From assembly GCA_012934845.2 (NCBI GenBank), contig WNNJ02000570.1:62001-126000 (forward strand): a stretch of DNA of 64,000 bases, read 5' to 3'. Position 1 is the first letter of the stretch, and every line of letters begins with the position of its first letter. Positions 21,281 to 35,300 of the stretch are shown one piece after another. This stretch comes from Pomphorhynchus laevis (lineage: Eukaryota > Acanthocephala > Palaeacanthocephala > Echinorhynchida > Pomphorhynchidae). The notes under the pieces were generated by a model. It was not told the origin of the DNA, made no database searches, and was given only the letters and a program-made list of their open reading frames with translations. Both the position numbers and the translations under genes were made by a program.

Positions 21281-22224
21281 AATTTATGTGGTCGTACAAT
21301 AAGGATGTCATCACATAATGATTGGCTCTATATATGTGCAATTTCGACAACGCTTCGCTAACAATTGGAACAATTTATGTCAGCGGCTCGTGAATAAATT
21401 ATATTCAAAACAACATATATTCAAAAAGATTATAAAGTCCATTAAGATCCTTACAAAAATCAAAGCAGGCATTATGTTCTTGATATTTGTTCTTAGCAAA
21501 AACGTTTGCTTAAAAAAACCAAAAATGCTTTTTTATATAATACGCTCATTCCAATTGCCATTTATCCTTTATTTTAATTAAGTACGATTTTATTTTAAAT
21601 AAAATTCTAGCATTTCTCTGTACTTTCTTTTATTTTATATGCAATGATTTTGATGAAGGAGATTAAGTGTTCGAAATTTAAAATGTTTTGCTTGTAAACA
21701 ACGTACTATATCACATTATAACAACATCTCAGAGTTATCATTCTTTATCTTTAAATATATCCAATCTAAAATTCTAAAAGATATCCAACATAAGAAAAAC
21801 AGACTTCCAGCCCGCTACTGATTAGAAGTTCAACTACCTCTTCTAATCATGGCGGAATCGTCACCTTCGCTCGTATCTATGCGTCTCTTGATAAATTCGA
21901 TTTCACCTTACTTTGTACTACATTTGAATTGCTCCTTCGTAAATCTTTATTTCTTCTCCTTATTCAACTTACAATCATCTATCGACTGAGTTCATCATCT
22001 ACTATCAAATCGTTCACTTTCTTCTTTATCTCATATTTTTCTTGGCGATATCAGCATCCATCTAGATCGGCCTTCAGATTCCGATTCTGTGAAACTTTTA
22101 AGTCTTCTGTGTATACGTATTTTATTGTTTATATGGATAAAAATAAAGATAAATAATAAATAATTATGTAAGATTTTATACAATTTATAAATTAAATTTA
22201 CAAATTAAAATTTAAAATTTAAAT
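21281..22224. other. Spacer with weak LINE-like remnants
   Basis: A few C-rich, T-rich stretches near 21790-22100 resemble very old LINE family G DNA, but I cannot align them to a specific part. The rest is A/T-rich. Confidence 0.35.
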
Positions 22225-22365
22225 TTAAAATAAAAGTCAATTTTTTTGAATTGACTAATAAATAAAAAACCATGCATCAGAACAAGGATTAGAGGTAATC
22301 AGGATGAACTGTTATGCTATCAGGTTTCGTTCCCTATTCCTTGACCCAACATAGCAGCGGGGCTG
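22225..22365 (-). repeat. PLE-A tail, solo copy
   Basis: The TGAATTGACTAATAAATA, AACTGTTATGCTATCAGG and CATAGCAGCGGGG blocks are present in the order of the other minus-strand copies. One stem pair has changed to a G-U type pair. It lies about 270 bases beyond the CNOT1 stop codon. Confidence 0.75.
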
Positions 22366-22602
22366 CTTAAACAGAACGCTGATAAAAACAAAATTTTAAG
22401 GTAACGTGTTTTAAAAAAGAAAACAATTTTTTCTTTAAAACTTTAAATTCACAAAGCAAAATATGTGAAAATTAAACACAGTAAGGATGGCAGACAAGTT
22501 GACATTCAATGCCAGCTGTTTGCAGCTTTCCATTGCTCACAAATACAAGTCAACGCAACCTACATCATTGAATTTAATCTGTACAATGTATAACATACCA
22601 CG

Positions 22603-22608
22603 TTTATT
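22603..22608 (-). terminator. CNOT1 polyadenylation signal
   Basis: AATAAA on the minus strand, 25 bases past the stop codon, implying a very short 3' untranslated region. Confidence 0.6.
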
Positions 22609-22632
22609 CGCTAAATTCTGCTCTTGTTGATT

Positions 22633-22705
22633 TTAATTTGCTCCCGCACCCTTGGGAACACGATTTCCTCCCATTGGTGAGGTTCTACTCGCAGATTCGA
22701 ACAAC
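22633..22705 (-). CDS. CNOT1: CNOT1 last exon (T1)
   Basis: It encodes LFESASRTSPMGGNRVPKG and ends GAGAN then TAA. The human tail likewise begins LFQS after the conserved PEIE segment. The first base completes a split threonine codon from T2. Confidence 0.85.
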
Positions 22706-25700
22706 CTAAATAAAAAAATCAATACTGAAACATATTTAATTTAAATGAAATTAAATTAATTAGATTAATTTAAATCATTTATGGATACAATTCCCATTTT
22801 ATAAAATGCAATAAATCACGATAGATAAATTTCAATAAAATTTCATTTTATTTTTATCATTTCAAATAAAAATGATAAAATTAGCAAGCAAGAACTAATT
22901 AATTTATTATAATTTATAATAAAATGAAAATAAAATTTTATAAAAAATTTTGCTCGCCGATTATGCTACTTAAAATGACGAAATTGGAGAGCATTCTAAA
23001 TATTAAATTAATTAATTAAATATATTAAAATCAATAATTAAATTAAAGTATATCTGAGTCTACGTAATTTTAATTATTTATAAATTATTAAATAATAAAT
23101 AATTTAATACCGTTTATTAAAAATTAAATAATTTATCTAAAAAATATTATTTTTTTAATATTTTTTAAAATTATTTTAAAAATAAAAATTATCACAAGGT
23201 AATCACAAAATTACTAACGTTTGAATTTCAGGAACTTTATAAACAAATGGGCATTCCATCAATCGATAACTTTTGTTTCTTACAAGCTCTACAAATGTTA
23301 CAAGCAGTCCCCATGGATAAGGACGATTTACAATAAGACGTTCAGTCAATACCCTAAAAGCAAAATAGTGTAAAAATATAGCTCAATAGTAAAAAATTGT
23401 ATAAAACAATTTAAAAACATAGTAAATAAATCCTATATTTAAAATAAATAAATCCTATATTTATTATATAGGATTATAATAAATATAATAAATATTAATC
23501 CTATATATTATTATAATAATCTATAATTCTATATATTATATATGATTATAAATTCTATGTTTTTATAATTTTTATAAAGAGATGTGGATTATACGAAAAA
23601 TATAAATATATTCATAAATAAATATATAAATATATATTTAATAAATATTTATTTTTTAAACAAAAACTTTACTTTTCTCTGACTCTGACAAATAAAAGAC
23701 TATAAAAATTTGAAGCAGAAAATTAAAATATGTAATAGAGGAATATTTAATATTATGATATTTAAAACAAAGGTCTATTTATAAATAAATAGTTTAATAA
23801 ATATTATTTATTAGATATAAATAATATTTAATATTAAAAAAGAAAAAAAAACTAAGACTATTTATAAATTATAATAAATAATATTTAATATTATGATATC
23901 TAAAACTAAGACTATTTATAAATTATAATAGTAATCTATAATATTTATTTAGTATTAGTAAAAAGACTATTTATTCACTTTGAATATCAAAGTGAATTGT
24001 ATGCTTGATAGCATAGAATATTTTACACTTAACTAAATTTAGAAACAACATCATGAATTTTGAATTTTTATAATATAAATATCAAAAGTGAACATACCGT
24101 ACAATCTGTTCCTTAATAAGTAGTGAGTCAGTTGCCATAAATAGATGTAAAACAGTACAGCTGAAAAAGTGGGTGTGGCAATTCGGAAATCTGATGTAAT
24201 TGATCACAGAATTCAGAAATAGATAACGACCTTAACGGAAACGACCTTAATGATTAATAAAGCATCAAAAAACTTGATCTGCTATCAATTTAAAAATTAA
24301 TGAATTCAACGAATCGATCATTGATTTATATATATTATAATATCACAATAATTATAAATACGAAATTACAAAATTTGTATCTTATTCTTCGAAGATATAA
24401 CCACATGACAAAATTAGTTAGCAACGGACAATTCAAAACGTATGACTCGATCATTTTATAATATTTATGTTCAATAACCTATTTACATCGTCGTATTCGA
24501 ACGAAAACAGAAAAAGTACAGAATACTCGAAAACGCATTAATGATTGCATGTTCTAAATTCGATCCACTTCCATTTTCTGAATTTTGGAAAATAAATAGC
24601 GAATGTATGATAACAAAAGGAAAATATTTGTCTAAAAATGCGCTCCGCTCTCAATTTGACAGTCAAGCATTAGAGCGGTCTATACATTGGAGCGACTTGC
24701 TGCTACATAAATATCAATATACCGATAATATCAAAATATAATTGATTATTAAAATATTAACTTAATATTAATCAAAATAAATATAGTTTATTATAGTTTT
24801 TAGGTTCGAAACACTAAAATTGTAGACGTTGTAATTTGTAAATTGAGAAAAACTGCATACTTATGAAGAATATTGAATCGGAATGATACATGCTTAGTTG
24901 AAATATTTGTAAATGGTTTTAAAGCCAAACCCAGCCAAAAAACGTTAAAAACGTTTAAGATTTTGTTATCAATGTTTCTTCCATCAATTGTGGACATCGT
25001 CATGATAAATCTGAAAACAGACAACAGTAGAGCAACAAAAACTAAAATACGAGTCAAAATGTGTGCAAATTTAATGCGTTTTGTCCATTGAGGTTAGGCT
25101 CAAGTAGTTTAATTGCCACCGCTTCTGTTAAAATACGCCGATGATATGATCTAACTTGGCAAATTATACTGGCACCATCAAAATCGATAGAGTGTCCAGT
25201 AGTATTCGCATAGTCGGCGACTGTTGATTTCCGGCAGGTGAACAGTGCACTTTTGTGTTCCCCGACTCTCTTACACAGTGTTCTGGCAGTTTGGCTAATA
25301 TAAAAAGATGGACATTCCCTACAAGTGATGTTATAAATGCCGCAACACGCTGATCTTTGTTACGCTGTGACGGTTTAATTATTGATTGTATTGTGTTACA
25401 AGAGCGAGATGAAACCACAATTTCTATTGGTAACTTAGACCACGCAATCAAATTCTTAACTTTGCTCTGCAGACAAACATTTAAGTTTCCGAGGTTTAGA
25501 ATAGTAAAGAAGTGTTTTATCGGAGACAAAGCTGAAGACCGTGACACATTCTCATTGCGACTAATTGATTTTGACACATTCTTTATCTGTTCAAGAAGCG
25601 CATTCAAAGGATAGCCTAACTTTACAAAATTTCTGGTTAGTTGAGTGAACTCGAGATACTCATGCGAGCTACTAATAGGGACTTCACGTCTAGTGTGAAA

Positions 25701-26284
25701 ATACAAAACTCTTGATCACCTACTTGTAATGTACGGATACGATTCACAAAGTCTACGCTGTTAAGAACAATAGAGGGAATAGCCAAAACATGTGAGCGTA
25801 GAATATTAGCGAGAAATTTACCAGCCTCGTAATTAAATGAGTCCAACATTGATACAATGGGGCAAAGTGGAACGCCGTATTTATGAATCTTGAGGAGACC
25901 ATACATATATGGTATAAGCGGATCAGATGGATACATACGAAGATAATCAACCCGAGTGATTAGCTGGTCAGTAGAAAAATATTTCAAGATGGTTATCAAT
26001 TTACGTGAATAACGAGGTGTAAGATCCTTGTCTGTAGCCTGAAAAGGGGTTCGATCTGGAGTATTTCGAGCATTTTCACGTTGTAGTCATTTTTATCCAT
26101 CACTACGGTACAATTTCCCTTATCAGCCCTGGAGATAATTAAGTCACTGTTATCCCTTAATCCCCGAATAGCCTCTTTCTCAGCATGTGAAATATTAGTT
26201 GTAGGGGTTAGTGTCTTGAAATATTTTTCCACTGAACAGCTAATCACTCAGGTTGATTATCTTCGTATGTATCACTCTGATTCG

Positions 26285-26360
<76 letters not shown>

Positions 26361-29300
26361 TCTACCCGAGATTCATAAATACGGCGTTCCACTTCGCCCC
26401 GTTGTATCAATGTTGGACTCATTTAATTACGAGGCTGGTAAATTTCTCGCTAATATTCTACGCTCACATGTTTTGGCTATTCCCTCTATGGTTCTTAACA
26501 GCGTAGACTTTGTGAATCGTATCCGTACATTTTTCGACCAATGAAGCAATAGACGTAGCATTGGGATTGATTCCGCCTCCTTGGTCAGAACAGCGACACC
26601 TACAAAATCTAAGATTATTTTTCGAAATAGCTACATGCACTAACTTCACTTTTAATGACATAATCTACAATCAGTGTTTTGGTGTAGCAATGGTGTCCCT
26701 GTTAGGCCCGGCGTTAGCTGACCTGTTTATGTAGAAATTTGAAGAGTCAGCTATTTCTCAGTACCACATAAAACCGTTGGTTTGGTATAGGTATATTGAT
26801 GACATGTCCGTGGTATGGTCTGGTGCTAAAAATGATGCTTTAGACTAAGTCGATTTCTTAAATGGCATTCATTCCCGCGTCTGGTTAAGTATATCTTGGT
26901 CGGAAAATGACTTTTTGACATTTCTAGATTGTGAAGTCAATGCAAAAAAACATACACATTACTAGAGTATACAGAAAAGCTACCGAAACTGACACATATA
27001 TTTGATGAGATAGTAACCACAGCTCAGCGACTAAGTTAGGCATTTTTCGTGGGTTTTGTTTCAAGGAATAGAGGGTTAGTAGCTCACATGAGTATCTCGA
27101 GTCTGAGTTCACTCAACTAACCAGAAATTTTGTAAAGTTAGGCTATCCTTTGAATGCGCTTCTTGAACAGATAAAGAATGTGTCAAAATCAATTAGTCGC
27201 AATGAGAATGTGTCACGGTCTTCAGCTTTGTCTCCGATAAAACACTTCTTTACTATTCTAAACCTCGGAAACTTAAATGTTTGTCTGCAGAGCAAAGTTA
27301 AGAATTTGATTGCGTGGTCTAAGTTACCAATAGAAATTGTGGTTTCATCTCGCTCTTGTAACACAATACAATCAATAATTAAACCGTCACAGCGTAACAA
27401 AGATCAGCGTGTTGCGGCATTTATAACATCACTTGTAGGGAATGTCCATCTTTTTATATTAGCCAAACTGCCAGAACACTGTGTAAGAGAGTCGGGGAAC
27501 ACAAAAGTGCACTGTTCACCTGCCGGAAATCAACAGTCGCCGACTATGCGAATACTACTGGACACTCTATCGATTTTGATGGTGCCAGTATAATTTGCCA
27601 AGTTAGATCATATCATCGGCGTATTTTAACAGAAGCGGTGGCAATTAAACTACTTGAGCCTAACCTCAATGGACAAAACGCATTAAATTTGCACACATTT
27701 TGACTCGTATTTTAGTTTTCGTTGCTCTACTGTTGTCTGTTTTCAGATTTATCCTGACGATGTCCACAATTGATGGAAGAAACATTGATAACAAAATCTT
27801 AAACGTTTTTAACGTTTTTTGGCTGGGTTTGGCTTTAAAACCATTTACAAATATGAAGAATATGAATATTATTATGTTTTGTTCAAAATAATAAACAAAT
27901 TTAATTTATAAAAAAATTATTTAAATTATTTATTTTTAATGTTTTAAATTTAAATGAAACGAGTGAATTTTTATTTTATAAAAATTTTCATTCCTAAGTT
28001 TTTAGAGAAATTTATAAATTTCTGTTCGAACAAATAAATTTAGAATAGCGTAAACTCTAAATTTAGATAGTCAGTACCTTCCCAATCTAAATCTGTGAGC
28101 ATGCTTTCAAAAATGTCCATTTGGGCTGAGTCAGCTATGCTTTCAGTTGAAATATGCTGTCCGCGTCTGATCATCAGCTCTATGGCACGAACACCAACAT
28201 ATAGCACCAGTGCATTCAAAATTTTCACATTGTAGCCGTTTGACTAAAAAGCGCAAAAAATTAGATCTAATTAATACAAAATAATTATTATTTATAAAAG
28301 TAGAAGCTCAAAAATATTTACCACCTTGACGTTTCTAAATAAAAATGCAACTGTAAGCTTCACTTCAGCTGCATCAGTGAAAAAATGAATAACAGCTTTT
28401 TAATTTTTTAAATTTATCACATTCTGATACCTGTCACGAAATATCGCGGCACCTGATCTGCTTCTACTCGTTTAATGTTAAATAGAGAATTATAAAAAAG
28501 ATGTAGCAAGATTTGCTATCATGTCTTTAATGCACAAGTACTACTCCAAAAAAGCAGTTCAACATTTCCTCGCCACGTATACTGATTTAGCTTCAGTTAA
28601 AGAGTCGGTTACCATTTAAAAATATGGCATGTACAATGAATCCATTAGAAAAATCCATTTTAACTCATAAAATGCTAAATCTGAATTATTCTGAAGTGAA
28701 TCGTTTAATCTTTAAACTGATTTATCTTTAAAAAGATTTTATAAAGTCAATTGTTACATTTAAAAATTGTAAATTTAAAATCATTTGCAGTTATTATGAT
28801 ACGAAATAAACCGTGTATAAAACGTAATGTAAAAACATTATAAAACGTAATGCTTAGTGTTAACACAAAAGTGTAGTTTTACAAAACAAATACCAGCAAC
28901 CTTTCAGCAAAAACATCAAGCTTTTGATGAAATTGCAAGTTGCTCGAATGTCAATGCAAAATTTATATAAATGCTTAGCCAAGAATATAAATTGACGAAA
29001 TTAAAAATAATTAGATTCTACGCATTTTATACTGTAAATTAAAAAGATTTATAAATATTTATAAATATTTTGAACTATTTATATTTATACAACGATAGAA
29101 TTCCTAAAATAAAAATTAAAGTCAATTTTTATGAATTGATTAACAAATAGCAGACGATATATCAGAATAAGGATTAAAGGTAATCAGGAGGAACTGCTGT
29201 GTTCGAGGTCAAACACGAAAGCTTGACGGGAAAAGCGGTATTTAGCTAAACACCGCCTTTTTTCGGTTCTCATATTGTGCATAAAGGAAGGTATTATTAA

Positions 29301-32300
29301 GATACATACGAGCTTATTCGGCTTTTAGCCGAGGATAATCATATTTCAAGATATTTATTTTTTCATTTGTTCAGAAAAAAATTAATAAATAATTGTATAA
29401 GATTCCATACAATTTATATTTGTTAGAAAACAAATAGCAGCAATCGTTCAGCAAAAATTTGTCTAAAAATAGATATTCCTACTTTTAAATAATTTTGAGT
29501 TGTCAAAATATTCGTATTTTATCTATTTAAATATGTCATCTTTACGATATAAATTGAAAGTAGTTTTAATTGATGTTAATTTAATGCTCATATCTAGATA
29601 TATACCTTCTTTATCGTTAATATTTGTTTTATTTAGAATGAGGCTACCTGGATAAATTTATTCGCTAATTGAATTTATTATAAGCGAACAATTAAAAATG
29701 AATAAGGTTTAATTAAAAATGAGACTATAAATTATTTAAATGATTGTGAAGAAAGCCAATATCATTACATATTGTTGCAATTCTTAAAATTTCATTATTT
29801 AATGTATTATATTTTATATTATATGGTATGCATGAATGCTCATGCAAAAATATGTTTCTTGTAAATTTAAATATGTCATCTTTACGATATAAATTAATAG
29901 TAGTTTTAGTTAATGTTAATTTAATGTTCATATCTAGATATACACCTTCTTTATCATTAATATTGGTTTTGTTAAGAATAAGGCTTTCTGGATAAATTTG
30001 TTTACTAATTGAATAAAAATTATTAAATAAAGAAAAATAAAATGATGAAATAATAAATATACGATCAATTATTGATGAAAAGTGGAAATTATTTTTAATA
30101 TTTGCTAACTTCTTTTAGCATCTTTAAAAATTCGTTTTTTTTAATGTACATGCTTATATAAAAATAGTTCAAAACGATCGCCGCCATTTGCTTTGGGCAT
30201 GTGCTGCTATTTCTAGCGATCACCAGCTGCTTTCACTGTTGTTTAAGCTTTTTACATGATTTCGGCAACTTACGAAGGTACACAAAACTCATATAAAGGA
30301 TGATTCCAAATAGTTTAGAAACAAAACAAAAATAATATTTGCATTTAAAATAAATAATTTGAAAAAATTAAAACATATATCGATCAGCTTCATGGATCAG
30401 TAATCGTATATCAAGCAACTTCAAAAGTTTAAACAAGAGGATATTCCAAGATGCTCTCTCCGTTCGATACGAATTCGATCCAATAAATAGTCGTGTCTTG
30501 TAGCGGTATCGATCAGCTTCATGGATCAGTAATCGTATATCAAGCAACTTCAAAAGTTTAAACAAGAGGATATTCCAAGATGCTCTCTCCGTTCGATACG
30601 AATTCGATCCAATAAATAGTCGTGTCTTGTAGCGGTATCGATCAGCTTCATGGATCAGTAATCGTATATCAAGCAACTTCAAAAGTTTAAACAAGAGGAT
30701 ATTCCAAGATGCTCTCTCCGTTCGATACGAATTCGATCCAATAAATAGTCGTGTCTTGTAGCGGTATCGATCAGCTTCATGGATCAGTAATCGTATATCA
30801 AGCAACTTCAAAAGTTTAAACAAGAGGATATTCCAAGATGCTCTCTCCGTTCGATACGAATTCGATCCAATAAATAGTCGTGTCTTGTAGCGGTATCGAT
30901 CAGCTTCATGGATCAGTAATCGTATATCAAGCAACTTCAAAAGTTTAAACAAGAGGATATTCCAAGATGCTCTCTCCGTTCGATACGAATTCGATCCAAT
31001 AAATAGTCGTGTCTTGTAGCGGTATCGATCAGCTTCATGGATCAGTAATCGTATATCAAGCAACTTCAAAAGTTTAAACAAGAGGATATTCCAAGATGCT
31101 CTCTCCGTTCGATACGAATTCGATCCAATAAATAGTCGTGTCTTGTAGCGGTATCGATCAGCTTCATGGATCAGTAATCGTATATCAAGCAACTTCAAAA
31201 GTTTAAACAAGAGGATATTCCAAGATGCTCTCTCCGTTCGATACGAATTCGATCCAATAAATAGTCGTGTCTTGTAGCGGTATCGATCAGCTTCATGGAT
31301 CAGTAATCGTATATCAAGCAACTTCAAAAGTTTAAACAAGAGGATATTCCAAGATGCTCTCTCCGTTCGATACGAATTCGATCCAATAAATAGTCGTGTC
31401 TTGTAGCGGTATCGATCAGCTTCATGGATCAGTAATCGTATATCAAGCAACTTCAAAAGTTTAAACAAGAGGATATTCCAAGATGCTCTCTCCGTTCGAT
31501 ACGAATTCGATCCAATAAATAGTCGTGTCTTGTAGCGAACAATTTAGCATCACTCACTCCATGTCTTTAACCTCGCCAATACTTTAACCGAAGTATGCAC
31601 GGATATTGAAATTGAGTCAATTCTATAGCCAGTACCGAATGGTATGACATTTAATTATTGTGTTGATTTACATATTTTACCATTTTTTTTGATTGTATCT
31701 ATTAAATTATTTAAATGATTTTGAAGAAAACCAATATTTTGAATAAAACCAATTTATGGTATGCATGAATGCTAATGCAAAAATATGTTTATTGTTAAAA
31801 TTACATTAATTGAAAATTACATTTATATATTACATTTATAGTAATTTTCTGAAGATGCTAACAGAAGTTAGCGAAATATCAAAAAATAATTTTCTATTTT
31901 CTTTGATCCATCTCTAATAATTATTAACCAATTGATATATTATTTAAATATTTTTGGCAAATTCTTCATACATCATTGCAATAGATGATAGAATAATCAT
32001 ATCAAATAATTGAGTCTACGTTTTTGATGCGATCTATAAATAAAAAAATTATTGCGAACCATCCCCGATAATACAAAAAGAACTTTATTTATTTGATATT
32101 TCGGTTGTACTTAGCAGTCCTTTTCAATTGTATGTATATTAGATCCCAAACTATTTTAACCTTAAAAAAGTTTGGGATCTAATATACATACAATTGAAAA
32201 AGACTGCTAAGTACAGTCGAAATATCAAATAAATAAAGTTCTTTTTGTATTATCGGGGATGGTTCGCTATAAAAAAGTTACTTTTTACCCGAAAGCAATT

Positions 32301-35300
32301 CTCAACGATATAAATAACAGTAAAAATAAATAATAAATTATATAAATAACAAATCATATAAGATTTTATACAATTTATATTTATATCAAGTTAAAATTTA
32401 AATCTTAAATAATAGTCAATTTTTATGAATTGACTAATAAATAACAAACGATGTATCAAAATTAGGATTAGAGGTAATCCGGAGGAACTGCTATGCTATT
32501 AGGTTTCGGCTCCTATTTCTCGATCAAACATGGTAGCCAAATAATAATTTCAACATTTCATATAATTTTAGAATTATTTTTCAATCGTCAATATCGTCAA
32601 TTAAAAATGAAGGATAAATTTATTTAAATGGAGCAACTTCTTTTTAAAAATAAATTAAAAATATTTAACAAGTTTAATCGTTTTCTCACATGTGTTATGT
32701 TGGATCTAAGTGCAGTCAAGAATGTCGAGGGAGAACGGTTTGTGAGGTAGTTGTCTAAACTCTAAATAAAATTAATTACAATTAATACAAAACAAATGTA
32801 AAGATCACACGTTTCTGAATTGAATTGGTTGGATCCTATACTGGAAATTATAATGCATAGGTGGAGTAATATTGATCTCAGCTAGAAGGTCAACTTTCAG
32901 AATCTGATTCATAGGATCGGGTAATTTCATTTGACGTGAAAATGAGCTGAAAATAATGTTGCGCAATTGAATACAACAAACGGGAACATGTTCAATAAGT
33001 TCATATGCATATTCAACAAGGAATTCTGGAAAATCGTGTAAAAGCGTAAGGAATATTCGTAAGATACACTAAAAACACAAAGTCACTTATTTAAATTAAA
33101 ATAATATTTAGACTTGAAGAGATTAATGTATGTTTTTATAATATTTTAAGCAGTAATATTTAAGTAGTAATATAAGTTATTATTAAACTAGATACAGATT
33201 CATCAATATGTGCTATGCAAATTGAGAAGCAAAACATGGCAAGAAATATGATCAAAGCGTTGGAGGCGTCATAAGATACGCCTAACGCATTATATATAAT
33301 ATTATTACAATATCTTATAAAATAACATTACATTATAATATTATTATAATATAATATTAAACACCTAATATGTAAAGAATACAATATGTCCGGCTTTTTG
33401 CTAGCATTGACGACAATGAATTTTGGCTAAAATGGACTAAATATATACAAGACGAACATATGGGAAATGAAGAAAGATAAGGTAAGACGTTGCCGAGGGA
33501 TAAAATTTGTAGTGAAATAAGCTGTTTAAAGGTGCGAAAAAACGCAAACATTCTGGAACAGAAACATTGTATGCTTGGAGGTCATAATAAGTGCAATATC
33601 TAGGAATGGCTAGAAAAACTGTGCGAGTGGATCGTAGAGTTAGAGAAGATATATGGACTGAGTAGTAGGAAGGAAGTTTAAGATCGAATGGTGAGTTGGA
33701 TGCAAACGAAAAACAGGAAATCGGAAGGGCATTGTGACGCGTCGATAGATGCTGGGCCAATTAATAAGCAATAGATGGCGAGAAATAAAATCAAAGTGTT
33801 GGAAGTGTAATAAGACATGAGCCGCTTGTTGAATAACGAGTTGAAGAGGGCGTAGTAAGGTTTTTGGTGAGTTGACTAGTAAATTGAGGCAATAGTTGGA
33901 TTTGTGGGAGAAGAGATGAAATAAGTTTTGCGCATATATGCGAATGTCACTGAATGAATGTCACCTCGAGCAGAGGGTAATAAAGAAATATAGTATTTAA
34001 AAGAAACATCAATAAATTCAAATGGTCAATGATAAGGAGAGGTTTACAATAAAGGAGTAACTTTATGCAAGAAGTATAGTCACCGAATGAATTTGGTATG
34101 CTTGATTGGTATATGCAAAAGTTACGAGATTAATGCATTATATAAGAACGAAATAAAGTGAGGATAGAATATATTTATACAACTTCCACACATCCGAGTG
34201 ATAATTTTGGTAATTCTTGCCATAAATCACAGAAAAGATCATAAAAACAAATGAAATTATTTGTTTCTTTACTGTTTATTTGGGCAATGACGGCAATGAT
34301 TTGTTATTTTCTTAAATAAAGTGATGAATTTCATCACTTTATTATAAAAATCACTTCAATTTGTCAGATTGTGTATCTTCCTTTATTGTTACAAATAGTC
34401 TTTTTAGCTGTTCGGAAAACCAGAATAAAACACGGTTGGGTTTGAATTTAAATTAAGTAAAAAGGAGTAGCTGATATGTTATCAAGTTTCGGTCTCTGAC
34501 CAAACATAACAGAAAGGTAAAATACACGCTAAGCGTAATAATTGCAAGAATCACACATTTGAATATAAAACGTTTTGATAACATTTTAATTTTTTATTTA
34601 GCCAATCCAGTAAAATGATAAAGTGTTCGATCGTTGAATTAAAAGACAATAGAAGTGTACAGAGTTTCAATTTAGAAATAGCATCAACTGATGACGTTCG
34701 TACATTTCTTAGATCTATATACGAGAAACTTAATCCAGATACTGGTCGATTTTTTGTTCATTGGATCAGATCTCAAAATGATAAAGTTGAGCTGACGAGC
34801 AGAGCCGCAGATTTTGTAATACGAAACACGAAAGAACATTTGCCAGTAATAATAATGAAAAGCCGTAAAATAATCAAAACAAAATTATATGATTGAATAA
34901 AACTTTCTATTAAGTTATAATATAATTTAATAACAAACAATTATTAATAATTAAACAAATTTAATTACTTTTAGATAATTAATAGCATTTGAAATAATTT
35001 TGAAATTAAAGCAGTTTTAAATACAATTTTGAAAAATTATCACGGCGTTTTTACCTTGAATGTGAACGGAATCCATTCATTGTCAACAATTGTGTTACTT
35101 GCCGTAATAAAAGGCTTTATAAAACGAAGTAATGCAGACAATAATGACGAATACATTGTCCAACATTGTGTGTTCTAAATAGACTCAAATATTCAAAATA
35201 ACTTAAAATTACTCAGAACCGTACTTTGACTTGACCGGTACTTTGTAAGACCTTGCCCATAAACGGACCATGTCCAATTAGTTCAATCCAAACAAAGGTA

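Noticed and set aside
24541-24741. 66-codon frame in a CNOT1 intron
   Set aside because: No recognisable motif and no splice or polyadenylation context.
30368-31468. A 366-codon repeat protein gene on the minus strand
   Set aside because: The open frame follows automatically from nine identical stop-free units of 129 bp; there is no start context, splice site or homologue to support a gene.
30381-31541. CRISPR array
   Set aside because: The units are contiguous and identical with no unique spacers, and the host is a eukaryote.
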